Shown: piece after piece, positions 43,737-52,403 of the stretch
Position numbering within the stretch: position 1 is the stretch's first letter
How the letters are laid out: each line of letters starts with the position of its first letter
Source: Bradyrhizobium oligotrophicum S58
GTDB lineage: Bacteria > Pseudomonadota > Alphaproteobacteria > Rhizobiales > Xanthobacteraceae
NCBI RefSeq assembly: GCF_000344805.1
Contig: NC_020453.1
Coordinates: forward strand, 2,852,001 to 2,916,000
Direction: 5' to 3'
DNA: 64,000 bases
The notes under the pieces: generated by a model
What the model was told of the DNA's origin: nothing
The model's input: the letters and a program-made list of their open reading frames with translations, nothing else
Database searches by the model: none
Translations under genes and position numbers: made by a program

Positions 43737-44162
43737 ATGGCGGTTCTGTCGGAGACGCCGAGGCCGATCGCTGCGATTCTCGATTGGCCCTGGCTATGGC
43801 CGTTGGCGCGCCTCGCGCTGGTGTCGGCCTATCTGATCGGCGGCGTCCAGAAGCTCACGGACTTCCAGGGCGCGATCGCCGAGCAGGCCCATTTCGGCCT
43901 GCAGCCGGCGGCGCTGTGGGCGGTGGCCGCGATTGCGGTCGAGCTGATCGGCTCGGTGCTCATCATGGTCAATCGTCTCGTCTGGCTCGGCGCCGGCGCG
44001 CTTGGCGTGCTCACATTGGTGGCGATGCTCACCGCCAACGACTTCTGGCACATGACAGGCCATGACCGCTTCATGGCGCTCAACGCCTTCTTCGAGCATC
44101 TCGGCCTGATCGCAGGCCTGGTGCTCGTCTCCATCCTGTCCTGGCGCGCGCGCCGCGCCTGA
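43737..44162 (+). CDS. DoxX-family membrane protein
   Basis: Protein of 141 residues with four transmembrane helices, matching DoxX: LARLALVSAYLIGGVQKLTDF is the conserved first helix and loop, then AVELIGSVLIM, and a Trp-His pair in NDFWHMTGHDRFMAL. DoxX relatives are linked to quinone or thiol redox systems, but many lack assigned roles. One base separates its start from the amidohydrolase stop, so it belongs to the same transcript. Confidence 0.85.
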   Translation: MAVLSETPRPIAAILDWPWLWPLARLALVSAYLIGGVQKLTDFQGAIAEQAHFGLQPAALWAVAAIAVELIGSVLIMVNRLVWLGAGALGVLTLVAMLTANDFWHMTGHDRFMALNAFFEHLGLIAGLVLVSILSWRARRA

Positions 44163-44188
44163 TCTGCGTCTACTCACTCGAGGTCGTC

Positions 44189-45079
44189 ATGATTCGTTCC
44201 CGTCATCTGCTCGGCGCGTTGGTTGCAACCACGCTGCTCGCCGCTCCCGCGCTCGCCAAAGACACCGTGAAGCTGATCGGCGTCGGCGCGCAATACGACA
44301 CCACCCATGTCTATGTCGCGCCCGATGACGTCGAAAAATTCGCGGCCAGCTTCCTCGCCACCTTCGGCGGCCAGAGCACCAAGCAGGTCGTTGCGACCGT
44401 CACGCCGACACCGAGCAGCACGACCTCGCAGCTGTTGCAAACGCCGGTCGGCACGGTGTCGCTGTTCGGATTCAAGACGGGAATCCCTTATCCGTTCGGC
44501 GCCGAGCGCACCGGTTATCTCGTCACTGACTTGGACCAGGCGATCAAGGCGGCCAAGGCCGCCGGCGCAGATGTTGTGGTGGCGCCGTTTCCCGATCCGA
44601 TCGGCCGCGATGCCGTCATCCAATGGCCCGGCGGCGTCAACATGCAGCTGTATTGGCACACGACCAAGCCGTCCTATGCTGCGTACGAGGCCGTCCCGGA
44701 CAATCGCGTCTATGTCTCGCCCGATCGCGCCGAGGCTTTCACGCGCGCCTTCCTGCGCTTCTCCAGGGGCAAGGTCATCTCTGATGACACCAAGGCGCCG
44801 GGCGTCGAGATCGGCCGTCCCAACGATCGCTATCGGCGCATCCGCATCGAGTCCGTGTTCGGCCGCATGACGGTGCTCGTCACCGACGGCCATCTGCCTT
44901 ATCCGTTCGGCCGTGAGATGGCCGGCTACGAGGTCACCGATCTCAAGGCGACGCTGGACAAGGCGAAAGGGACCGGCGCTACTGTGCTGGTCGAGCCGTT
45001 CACCTCGGACAAGCGCGAGCAGGCTTTGGTGCAGTTTCCCGGCGGCTATGTCGCGGAGATTCATGCTGTCGTGAAGTAG
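44189..45079 (+). CDS. secreted glyoxalase/VOC-like protein
   Basis: Protein of 296 residues with a signal peptide (LLAAPALAK, cleavage near residue 23). The mature chain has two similar halves, each with a beta-alpha-beta module of the vicinal-oxygen-chelate fold: IPYPFGAERTGYLVTDLDQ and LPYPFGREMAGYEVTDLKA are clear duplicates. VQFPGGYVAEIHAV and IQWPGGVNMQLYW close each half. VOC proteins bind metals and act on small electrophiles or diols, but are usually cytosolic; export is unusual. It follows the DoxX gene by 26 bases. Confidence 0.8.
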   Translation: MIRSRHLLGALVATTLLAAPALAKDTVKLIGVGAQYDTTHVYVAPDDVEKFAASFLATFGGQSTKQVVATVTPTPSSTTSQLLQTPVGTVSLFGFKTGIPYPFGAERTGYLVTDLDQAIKAAKAAGADVVVAPFPDPIGRDAVIQWPGGVNMQLYWHTTKPSYAAYEAVPDNRVYVSPDRAEAFTRAFLRFSRGKVISDDTKAPGVEIGRPNDRYRRIRIESVFGRMTVLVTDGHLPYPFGREMAGYEVTDLKATLDKAKGTGATVLVEPFTSDKREQALVQFPGGYVAEIHAVVK

Positions 45080-45093
45080 GAGGCATTGGCGAG

Positions 45094-46515
45094 ATGCCGG
45101 CGAAGTTGCAGACGGTGCGGACTCTGACGACGATGGCGGTCGCGGGCGTGTTGCTCGCTGCGCCAGGCGCCGCCAATTCGGCTGTTGCCGAGGATAATGC
45201 CGGACGCCCGGCGATCCGCACCAATCGCTGGCAGGAGGACTGGTCCGTGCTGGCCAATCCCGCGCTGCGCACGGCGCCGTTCGACCCGATCAAATACGTC
45301 CCGCTGCAGCCGGGTTCGCCGCAGAGCTATATCTCGTTCGGCATGACCCTGCGCGAGCGGTTCGAGAGCCTGGACGCGGCGAGTTTCGGCATCGGCGGGA
45401 CAAAGCCCGATCAGCACCTGCTGCAACGGCTGCAGATCCACGCCGACGCGCATCTCAACGAGCACTGGCAGCTGTTCGTCCAGCTCGAGGATGACCGTGC
45501 ATTCGGCAAGGCCAATGTCACGCCGGTCGACCAGGACCCGCTCGATCTCCGGCTCGCCTTCCTCGCCTATGTCGATACGACGGAGAAGGGCACGTTCAAG
45601 GCGCGTGTCGGGCGGCAGGATTTCGACTTCGACCTGCAGCGCTTCGTCTCGTCGCGCGATGGTCCGAACGTGCGCCAGTCCTTCGACGCGCTGTGGGGCG
45701 ATTGGGAGAGCGGGCCATGGCGCTTCATCGGTTTCGTCAGCCAGCCGGTCCAGTACAATCTGCTGCGTCCGTTCGACGACACCTCGAACGGGCATCTCCT
45801 GTTTCACACCTTCCGCGTCGAACACCAGGTGCTCGGCACCAATGAGCTGTCGTCGTATTATTCCTATTATCAGCGCGACAATGCGCGCTTCCTCGATGCC
45901 GCCGGCACCGAGCAGCGCCACGTGCTCGATATCCGCTTCGCCGGCAAGCTCGCCGGCTTCGACTGGGACCTCGAGGCGATGGGGCAGGCGGGCTCGGTGG
46001 GCGCGAAGCAGATCCGCGCCTGGGGCGCAGGCGCGCGCACCGGCTACACGTTTGCCGATGTCGCCGGGCAGCCACGGATCGGCCTTCAGCTCGACGGCGC
46101 CTCCGGTGACCGCAATCCCGGCGACGGCCGGATCGAGACCTTCAATCCACTGTTCCCGAACGGCTATTACTTCACGCTCGCCGGCTTCACCGGCTACACC
46201 AACCTGATCCATCTCAAGCCGTCGCTGACGATAAAGCCGGCCGCCGATCTCTCGTTGATGGCTGCGATAGGCCTGCAGTGGCGTGCGACCACGGCCGACG
46301 CGATCTACGTTCAGCCCAACGTCGCGGTGGCCGGTACGGCCGGGCAGGGCAGCCCATGGTCGGGCGCCTATGCGCAGCTACGCGCCGACTACCGCTTCGA
46401 CGCCAATCTCACCGGCGCGCTGGAGGCCGTGCACTACAAGATCGGTGATACGCTGCGCCGTGCCGGCGGGCATGACAGCGACTACATCGGCATCGAGCTG
46501 AAATACGCGCTCTGA
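45094..46515 (+). CDS. alginate-export-type outer membrane porin
   Basis: Protein of 473 residues with a signal peptide (GVLLAAPGAANSAVA). It matches the alginate-export domain: SYISFGMTLRERFESLD, LLQRLQIHADAHLNEHWQLF (quoted here as consecutive strands), VGRQDFDFDLQRFVSSRDGPN with its Arg-rich strand, and a C-terminal aromatic-type strand ending IELKYAL. Members form 16-18-strand beta barrels, some for alginate secretion and many for uptake of carboxylated compounds. As the only outer-membrane protein of the cluster it probably admits the substrate. Confidence 0.83.
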   Translation: MPAKLQTVRTLTTMAVAGVLLAAPGAANSAVAEDNAGRPAIRTNRWQEDWSVLANPALRTAPFDPIKYVPLQPGSPQSYISFGMTLRERFESLDAASFGIGGTKPDQHLLQRLQIHADAHLNEHWQLFVQLEDDRAFGKANVTPVDQDPLDLRLAFLAYVDTTEKGTFKARVGRQDFDFDLQRFVSSRDGPNVRQSFDALWGDWESGPWRFIGFVSQPVQYNLLRPFDDTSNGHLLFHTFRVEHQVLGTNELSSYYSYYQRDNARFLDAAGTEQRHVLDIRFAGKLAGFDWDLEAMGQAGSVGAKQIRAWGAGARTGYTFADVAGQPRIGLQLDGASGDRNPGDGRIETFNPLFPNGYYFTLAGFTGYTNLIHLKPSLTIKPAADLSLMAAIGLQWRATTADAIYVQPNVAVAGTAGQGSPWSGAYAQLRADYRFDANLTGALEAVHYKIGDTLRRAGGHDSDYIGIELKYAL

Positions 46516-46532
46516 ACAACGAAGGCAGGCCT

Positions 46533-47225
46533 ATGTCACAGTTCGAATCCCGCAACGTCGTGCCGCTGCTGCTCAGCGTCAACGCCGGCTATGTCGACAC
46601 CGCCGGCTTCCTGGCCTTGCAGGGCCTGTTCACCGCGCATGTCACCGGCAACTTCGTCACGCTGGGTGCGGCGCTGGCGCTCGGCACCTCGGGCGCCGTG
46701 GCGAAGCTGCTGGCGTTGCCGGTGTTCTGCGTGGTGGTGATCGCGACGCGGCTGACCGGCTCCCTGCTGTCGCGGCGGTGGTCGCGGGCGTTCGAGATCC
46801 TGATCGGCGTCAAGCTCGTGCTGCTCATCCTCGGCGCCGTGCTCGCGATCCATTTCGGCCCGTTCCACAATGGCGACAGCCACGAGGCGATCGTCACCGG
46901 CATGGTACTGGTTGCGGCGATGGCGATCCAGAATGCCGTGCATCGGATCCATCTGCCGACCGCGCCGCCGTCGACCCTGATGACCGGGACCACGACGCAG
47001 GTGATGATCGATGTCGCCGATCGGATCTACGTCGCCGACAAGAACCAGGCGCCGCCGCCGGCGCGTCTGGCGCAGATGGCGGTCAATGTGCTGGCCTTCG
47101 CGCTCGGCTGCGGCGCCGCCGCCCTGCTGTTCACGCGGCTGGGGAGCTGGTGCTTCGTCGTCCCTCCGATCGTCGCCGCGCTGGCGCTGGCCGTGCGACT
47201 CGCCGGGCCGGTACCGGCACGCTGA
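46533..47225 (+). CDS. DUF1275 (YoaK-like) membrane protein
   Basis: Protein of 230 residues with six or so transmembrane helices. NAGYVDTAGFLALQGLFTAHVTGN near the N-terminus is the DUF1275 signature (core: GYVDTAGF...HVTGNFV), followed by NAVHRIHLPTAPPSTLMTGT. The family is widely distributed, and its function is unknown. It starts 17 bases after the porin and ends the cluster, followed by intergenic repeats. Confidence 0.85.
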   Translation: MSQFESRNVVPLLLSVNAGYVDTAGFLALQGLFTAHVTGNFVTLGAALALGTSGAVAKLLALPVFCVVVIATRLTGSLLSRRWSRAFEILIGVKLVLLILGAVLAIHFGPFHNGDSHEAIVTGMVLVAAMAIQNAVHRIHLPTAPPSTLMTGTTTQVMIDVADRIYVADKNQAPPPARLAQMAVNVLAFALGCGAAALLFTRLGSWCFVVPPIVAALALAVRLAGPVPAR

Positions 47226-47251
47226 GTCCTGGCGCGCCGCTTCCACGAGCG

Positions 47252-47440
47252 CGCTGTCATTCCGCGGCATTCGCGCGCAAAATGGCGCAGCCATTTTGGA
47301 GCAGCGCGAATGAGCCCGGAATCCATACCCACAGGCCGACAATGTTTGATGAAAGCCGCAGTGGGCGAGCATCACGAACATCACCAACGGTCGTGGTCAT
47401 GGATTCCGGGCTCGCGCGGTCGCGCGCCCCGGAATGACGG
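47252..47440. repeat. palindromic intergenic repeat (GTCATTCCG...CGGAATGAC type)
   Basis: GCCCGGAATCCAT at 47314-47326 is exactly complementary to 47399-47411, and outer GTCATTCCG (47256-47264) to CGGAATGAC (47430-47438). A separate hairpin, CAAAATGG/CCATTTTG at 47278-47298, sits inside. It occupies most of the 315-base gap after the DUF1275 gene. Confidence 0.75.
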
Positions 47441-47451
47441 CGGAGAGAGCG

Positions 47452-47521
47452 CGTAGCCCGGGTGAGCGCAGCGACACCCGGGGGGACCGTCCCGCATGTC
47501 GCTTCGCTCATGCGGGCTACG
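47452..47521. repeat. short palindromic repeat (GTAGCCCGGGTGAGCGCAGCGACACCCGGG type)
   Basis: Three nested or adjacent arms: GTAGCCC (47453-47459) with GGGCTAC (47514-47520), CCCGGGT/ACCCGGG in the left half, and CCCGCAT/ATGCGGG in the right half, predicting a three-way fold. It lies directly next to the previous repeat, forming a mosaic downstream of two convergent operons. Confidence 0.7.
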
Positions 47522-47540
47522 ATGTCCCAGGCAAGCCGCC

Positions 47541-48392
47541 TCAAACCGCCTCGTCCGCGATGCCGTTGCGCAGCAGTCCGATCCTGTCGATCTCGACCTC
47601 GACGACGTCGCCGGCTTTCATCCACAGCGGGGGCGTGCGGCGCGAGCCGACGCCGCCGGGCGTGCCCGTGGCGATGACGTCGCCGGGCTCGAGCCGGGTG
47701 AACGAGGAGCAGTATTCGATCTGGCGCGGGATATCGAAGATCATCTGATTGATCGTCGCGTCCTGCACCACCTCGCCATTGAGCCGCGTCTGCAGTCGCA
47801 ACGATCCGAGATCGTCGATCTCGTCCGGCGTGACCAGCCACGGGCCGAACGCGCCCGTTGCCGGAAAATTCTTGCCGGGCGTGAACTGATGGGTGTGGCG
47901 CTGGAAGTCGCGCACGCTGCCTTCGTTGTAACAGGCGTAGCCGGCGATGTGCTGCCATGCGTCGCTGCGCGGGATGTAGCGGCCGGGCTTGCCGATGACG
48001 ATGGCGAGCTCGCCCTCGAAGTCGAGATCGGTCGAAACGCGCGGGCGTATGATGTTGGTGAGATGCCCGGTCTGGCTGTTGGCGAAGCGGCCGAACACGG
48101 TGGGGTTCTCGACCTCGGAGCGGCCGGTCTCCTTGCGGTGGGTCTCGTAGTTCAGACCGATGCAGAGGATCTTGTCCGGATTCGGAATGACCGGGAGGAA
48201 GGTGATTGCGGACAGCGGGTGCCGCTTGGCGCCGGCTGCCGCGGCAGCCGCCTCCTTCAGCGCATCGGCTGCGATCGCCGACTTCAGGTCCGGGAAGCGG
48301 TCGCGCAGGATGGCGCCGAGATCGGCGATCTCAGTGCCCTCGACCAGTCCCCAGGACGGCGTGTCGTTGATGGCGAAGCTTGCAAATTTCAT
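47541..48392 (-). CDS. fumarylacetoacetate hydrolase (FAH) family protein
   Basis: Protein of 283 residues. ILCIGLNYETHRKETG begins the FAH core; DLDFEGELAIVIGKPGRYI has the metal-binding Glu residues of the ExE motif, and TGTPGGVG is the conserved glycine loop. Family members hydrolyse C-C bonds of ring-cleavage products or hydrate 2-oxo-dienoates using Mg. It is the last gene of the operon running from 52231, nine bases after the MFS gene, and would process the product of the extradiol dioxygenase. Confidence 0.88.
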   Translation of the reverse strand: MKFASFAINDTPSWGLVEGTEIADLGAILRDRFPDLKSAIAADALKEAAAAAAGAKRHPLSAITFLPVIPNPDKILCIGLNYETHRKETGRSEVENPTVFGRFANSQTGHLTNIIRPRVSTDLDFEGELAIVIGKPGRYIPRSDAWQHIAGYACYNEGSVRDFQRHTHQFTPGKNFPATGAFGPWLVTPDEIDDLGSLRLQTRLNGEVVQDATINQMIFDIPRQIEYCSSFTRLEPGDVIATGTPGGVGSRRTPPLWMKAGDVVEVEIDRIGLLRNGIADEAV

Positions 48393-48401
48393 CTGGTGTC
48401 C

Positions 48402-49727
48402 TCAGGTCGAGACCGCCGCTACGGCGGAGGGGGAAGCCGGTTCTTGCGCTGCCCTCGCGAAGCGCGCGATGGTGCGCTCCGGGTAGATCAGCGCAAACGC
48501 GGAGATGGCGCCGACGATCAGCACGCCGGCGGTGAAGGTCATGGCGTGGGCGTAGCCGAGCGGCACGTTGCTGCCGGCCTCACCGACGATCCAGCCGGTG
48601 AGCGCGTTCGAGACCAGCGCCGACGCGGCGTTGCCGGAATAGATCACGACGATCAGCCGGCCGCGCTGCACGGCCGGCGCGATCGCGCCGAGCGCGACCG
48701 GGCCGAAGATCGTGGTGAGGCTCGGTGCGGCGAAGGCGATGGCGATACAGGCGAGCTGCAGGGGGCCTGATGTGACGATGCTCAAGAGCAGCGCGCAGCC
48801 GGCGGCGAGCAGCGCGTAGCCCGAGGCGTGGCCGAGGCAGGCACGCAGGCTGTAACCCTTGCGCTGCAGAGCTTGCGTCAGCCAGGAGCCGCCGAGCAGC
48901 AGCGGCGACTGGAACAGATAGATCCCTGAGATGATCCAGCCGACATCGACCTGCTTGTAGCCGAGCCCGAGCTGCAGATATGGCGGCAGCCAGGTCGCGG
49001 ACATGCCGACGATCCAGTACGACGCGGTCGACATGATGATGACGCCGATCACGGTCGGATCGCCCCACAGCACGCGCGCGGGCAGCGCCTTGTCTTTCGC
49101 CACCGCAGCTTCCGGCGCATGCGCCGCGGAGTAAGGGCCTTCGCCGCCGACGAAGAACCAGCCGAGCATCCAGGCAAGGCCGAGCAGGCCGCAGAACAGG
49201 AAGCCGGTGCGCCAGCCATAATTGACGATGACATAGGTCAGGATCGGGCCGCCGGCGAGGAGACCGACGCTGATGCCCTGCAGCACCACGGCGCTCGGCA
49301 CGCTGCGCCGGTCGGCGGGAAACCAGTTGTAGCAGGCGTGCAGGGCGGTCGGCAGTCCCGGGCCTTCGCCCGCGCCGAGGATGATACGGCAGATCACCAG
49401 CACCGCGATCGAGCCGGAGAAGAAGATCGGGATCTGCGTCGCCGACCAGACGCCGGCCATGATCAAGAGCAGCCATTTCACCGGGAAGCGGCCGACCACG
49501 AACATGCCGACCGCCATGCCGGAGAGCGAGAACAAGAGAAAGAAGCTGCTGCCGACCAGGCCGAATTCCTTCGGGCTCAAGCCCAGCTCCTTCATCATCG
49601 GCACGGCCGACAGGCCGAACACCAGCTTGTCGAAGAAGTTCAGCGTCTGGAACAGGAACAGCATGATCAGGACAGCGATCGCGCGCCCTCCCACGGTGCT
49701 TCTGGCTGTGTCCGATGATGGCGTCAT
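48402..49727 (-). CDS. MFS transporter, anion:cation symporter (aromatic acid) type
   Basis: Protein of 441 residues with 12 predicted helices. The N-terminal helix pair around NFFDKLVFGLSAVPMMKELG resembles the ACS subfamily (DRxxLGxA-type loop). RIILGAGEGPGLPTALHACYNWFP is the subfamily signature (core: GAGEGPGLP). ACS members import organic anions such as aromatic acids. Its place between the ring hydroxylase and the FAH hydrolase suggests it imports the operon's substrate. Confidence 0.88.
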   Translation of the reverse strand: MTPSSDTARSTVGGRAIAVLIMLFLFQTLNFFDKLVFGLSAVPMMKELGLSPKEFGLVGSSFFLLFSLSGMAVGMFVVGRFPVKWLLLIMAGVWSATQIPIFFSGSIAVLVICRIILGAGEGPGLPTALHACYNWFPADRRSVPSAVVLQGISVGLLAGGPILTYVIVNYGWRTGFLFCGLLGLAWMLGWFFVGGEGPYSAAHAPEAAVAKDKALPARVLWGDPTVIGVIIMSTASYWIVGMSATWLPPYLQLGLGYKQVDVGWIISGIYLFQSPLLLGGSWLTQALQRKGYSLRACLGHASGYALLAAGCALLLSIVTSGPLQLACIAIAFAAPSLTTIFGPVALGAIAPAVQRGRLIVVIYSGNAASALVSNALTGWIVGEAGSNVPLGYAHAMTFTAGVLIVGAISAFALIYPERTIARFARAAQEPASPSAVAAVST

Positions 49728-49758
49728 GGCGTTTCCCCGTTTGATAGTCTTGTTTTGA

Positions 49759-51309
49759 TTAGTGCAGTCGTTCGTTCAGTTCTCTCAGCAGCGCGGCGAG
49801 CTCCGGCGCGTCCCTGGCGACGCCGTAGACGTAGTGGTCGGGACGCACCAGCGCGGCGCTGCAGCCGTGGCGCTCGAACCAGCGTGCGACGACGGCGCTT
49901 TCCTCCTGCAAGCCGTTGCCATCGATGGTGATGGTGTTGATGCCGGCATCGCGCGTCGCCGCATCGATCGCGCTCGTGTTCAGCGTGCTCCGTCCATCGA
50001 GGATCAGCCGCCACCCGGTGCCGGCGACGCTGTCGAGCAGCACCCGGTCGCCGTCGCGCAGAATCCAGGGCTGCGGAAACAGCGTGCCGTTGGCCGCGTT
50101 TGGTCTTGTCGCCAGCAGGCCCTGCGTCAGCGGCGGCACGATTTCCTGCCGGGTGATGGTGCGCGGCGCACCGCCGCCTTCGGCGAGAATCCGGGCATCG
50201 CGCGCCGCGGCGGCCTCCGGATCCTGTTCGCAGATCACGCGGCCGATCGCCTTGATGCGCGCGGTCAGCTCGCGCACATGAGTGCTGCGCTCGATCTCGT
50301 AGCTGTCGAGCAGCGCCGCGCTCGATTGTCCACGCAGCACGCGGCCGAGCTTCCAGCACAGATTGGCAGCGTCGCGCAGGCCCTGGCACATGCCCTGGCC
50401 GACGAACGGCGGCTGTTGGTGGGCGGCGTCGCCGGCGAGCAGCACGCGGCCCTGGCGCCACCGGCTCGCGACCAGCGCATGGAAGCGATAGCTCGCCGCG
50501 CGCCATAGCTTTCCATCGTCAGGCGTGAGCCACGGCGAGAGCAGCTGCCAGACCTGCTCCGGCTGCTCCATCGCGTGACGATCTTCGCCGGGGCGCAGCA
50601 TGATCTCGAAGCGACGATGATTGCCGGGCCCGATGATGTAGGTGGTCGGTCGCGCCGGATTGCAGAACTGGGCTGCGGTCGCCGGCAGCTTGCCGACACC
50701 AGCGTCGTTGATGAGGAGGTCGACGACGAGCCATGGCTCGTCGAAGTCGAGATCGTCGAAGCTGATGCCGAGCTTCTGGCGTACCGTGCTGGAGGCGCCG
50801 TCACACGCGATCACGTAGTTCGCCGTCACCTCGTGCGTCGCGCCGTCTGCCGCCTGCAGGATAACGGTTGCGACTTTCGCATCCTGACGGATGCCGACCA
50901 GCGTCGTGCCGAGTTCGACCGTCACGGAGGGGAAGCTGTCGACGCGGTCGCGCATCACCTGCTCGACCGGCGGCTGCGTGAACACCATGCTCGGTGTGTA
51001 GCCGAGCGGGTAGGGCTCGCCGACCATGTCGATGCGCCGGATCAACTGCCCTTGCGCGCCAAAGTGCTCGGAAGGAGGAAACGGCGCGACGTGGCGGCTG
51101 ACCTGTTCGGCAATGCCGAGATTGTCGAACAGCCGCATGATCTCGTGATCGAGCGCGATCGCGCGCGGCTTGTCGTAGATGTCGACGGCGCGATCGATCG
51201 CGAGCGTAGTGATGCCCTGCGTGCCGAGCAGGCTCGCCGCGATGGCGCCGGTCGGCCCGAAGCCGATGACCACGACCTCGAAATGCTTTTGCTCTGACGT
51301 GGCGGACAT
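49759..51309 (-). CDS. FAD-dependent aromatic hydroxylase (MhpA/PheA type)
   Basis: Protein of 516 residues from the ATG at 51309; longer in-frame starts overlap the dioxygenase end and add no conserved sequence. The FAD motif GFGPTGAIAASLLG is near residue 15, ACDGASSTVR near 170 is the DG motif, and LLAGDAAHQQPPFVGQGMCQG near 285 is the GD motif (core GDAAH). It would hydroxylate a phenolic ring using NAD(P)H and oxygen to give a catechol for the dioxygenase encoded just upstream. 3-(3-hydroxyphenyl)propionate hydroxylase is the nearest named relative. Confidence 0.88.
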   Translation of the reverse strand: MSATSEQKHFEVVVIGFGPTGAIAASLLGTQGITTLAIDRAVDIYDKPRAIALDHEIMRLFDNLGIAEQVSRHVAPFPPSEHFGAQGQLIRRIDMVGEPYPLGYTPSMVFTQPPVEQVMRDRVDSFPSVTVELGTTLVGIRQDAKVATVILQAADGATHEVTANYVIACDGASSTVRQKLGISFDDLDFDEPWLVVDLLINDAGVGKLPATAAQFCNPARPTTYIIGPGNHRRFEIMLRPGEDRHAMEQPEQVWQLLSPWLTPDDGKLWRAASYRFHALVASRWRQGRVLLAGDAAHQQPPFVGQGMCQGLRDAANLCWKLGRVLRGQSSAALLDSYEIERSTHVRELTARIKAIGRVICEQDPEAAAARDARILAEGGGAPRTITRQEIVPPLTQGLLATRPNAANGTLFPQPWILRDGDRVLLDSVAGTGWRLILDGRSTLNTSAIDAATRDAGINTITIDGNGLQEESAVVARWFERHGCSAALVRPDHYVYGVARDAPELAALLRELNERLH

Positions 51310-51337
51310 GGATCGAAACTCGGAGTTGGAAAATGAA

Positions 51338-52231
51338 TCAGGCGGCGTAGCCGACCGCGAGCTGCGCGGCCTTGACATGATCTGCCTTTGGCGGCGCGAT
51401 GCCCCATTGGTCGGTGCGGCCCGGCGGCCAGACCCAATGCTCCGGTCCGCGCACGACATAGTCGTCGTCGACCTGCAGCACCTCGGCGGTGTATTCGATG
51501 ACGGTGCCCTGGGGATCGATGAAGTAGGCGAACACGTTGTCGCCGGGGCCGTGGCGGCCGACGCCCCAGGCGATCGGATAACCAGCGTCGATCATGCGGC
51601 CGGCGCCGCGCATCACGCCTTCCCAGGTCGGCATCAGGAAGGCGACGTGGTTGAGGCCATCGACCTTGGCCGCGGCGATCACGACCGCATGGTGATCGGA
51701 GTTGCAGCGAACGAAGGCCATCGCCGCGGAGCGGTCGGTCAGCTTGAAGCCGAGCGCCTTCTCGTAGAATGCCGCGGAGCGGTCGACATCGGTGCTGTTG
51801 AGATTGACGTGGGCGAGCCGCTCCGGAAGCTCGGACTGCCGCGGCTTGGCATCGTGCCTGATGTCGTCATGGACGAAGCGCAGCACACCGCCTTCGGGGC
51901 CGCGCAGGCTCATCATCACGCCGCCGTCGGGGGCAGTGTTCGGCGCAGGCGCCGACAGCAGCGTTGCACCTTCATGGATGGCGTTACGCCCGATCGCATC
52001 GAAATCGCTGATGTCGGCGAGGCGGAAGGTCACGGCCTTCAGCTCGGTGCGCTTGCTCGGATGCAGCGCCACGACGTGATGATCGCTGCCGGTCGCCCGC
52101 AGATAGACCACGCCGTCGGCGTCGGCGACGCGCTCCAATCCCCAGGTCTGGCGATAGAACGCCTCCGAACGCGCGAGATCGGGCGTGCCCAGATCGACGC
52201 TGCGCAGAGCCGTGACCGGAAACCGGGTCAT
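51338..52231 (-). CDS. extradiol ring-cleavage dioxygenase of the VOC superfamily
   Basis: Protein of 297 residues with two VOC domains, as in BphC/catechol 2,3-dioxygenases. The iron ligands appear as His in LAHVNLN (domain 2 start, about residue 140), His in GLNHVAFLM (about 195) and Glu in TVIEYTAEV (about 245); FAYFIDPQGTVIEY is the extradiol signature. It would open a catechol ring next to the hydroxyls. It is first in its operon with GGAGG eight bases before the ATG, and is divergent from the GntR regulator. Confidence 0.87.
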   Translation of the reverse strand: MTRFPVTALRSVDLGTPDLARSEAFYRQTWGLERVADADGVVYLRATGSDHHVVALHPSKRTELKAVTFRLADISDFDAIGRNAIHEGATLLSAPAPNTAPDGGVMMSLRGPEGGVLRFVHDDIRHDAKPRQSELPERLAHVNLNSTDVDRSAAFYEKALGFKLTDRSAAMAFVRCNSDHHAVVIAAAKVDGLNHVAFLMPTWEGVMRGAGRMIDAGYPIAWGVGRHGPGDNVFAYFIDPQGTVIEYTAEVLQVDDDYVVRGPEHWVWPPGRTDQWGIAPPKADHVKAAQLAVGYAA

Positions 52232-52337
52232 GAGCGTGTCCTCCAGCGCGATCCCCGGCGGGGACGCGCGACATTTCTATGCGTGGCCGGCGAGCCGGCT
52301 CGATCTGTTTATTACATAAAAAATCGAAATCAAACAG

Positions 52338-52349
52338 AATTTATAAATT
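52338..52349. promoter_or_regulatory. AT-rich palindrome in the catabolic control region, candidate GntR operator
   Basis: AATTTATAAATT at 52338-52349 is a perfect 12-base palindrome. It sits within larger arms CATAAAA and TTTTATG (roughly 52307-52355), in an AT-rich island between the divergent dioxygenase and GntR genes. TATACA at 52371-52376 is a possible -10 for the regulator gene, so the site would allow autoregulation as well as control of the catabolic operon. Confidence 0.45.
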
Positions 52350-52403
52350 TTATGTTTCGGGGGTAGGCTCTATACAAGTTGCCTGATTCAGAGGAGATCG
52401 AGC

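Noticed and set aside
46541-46552. GTTCGAATCC, resembling a tRNA T loop
   Set aside because: It lies inside the start of the DUF1275 gene; no acceptor, D or anticodon arms surround it.
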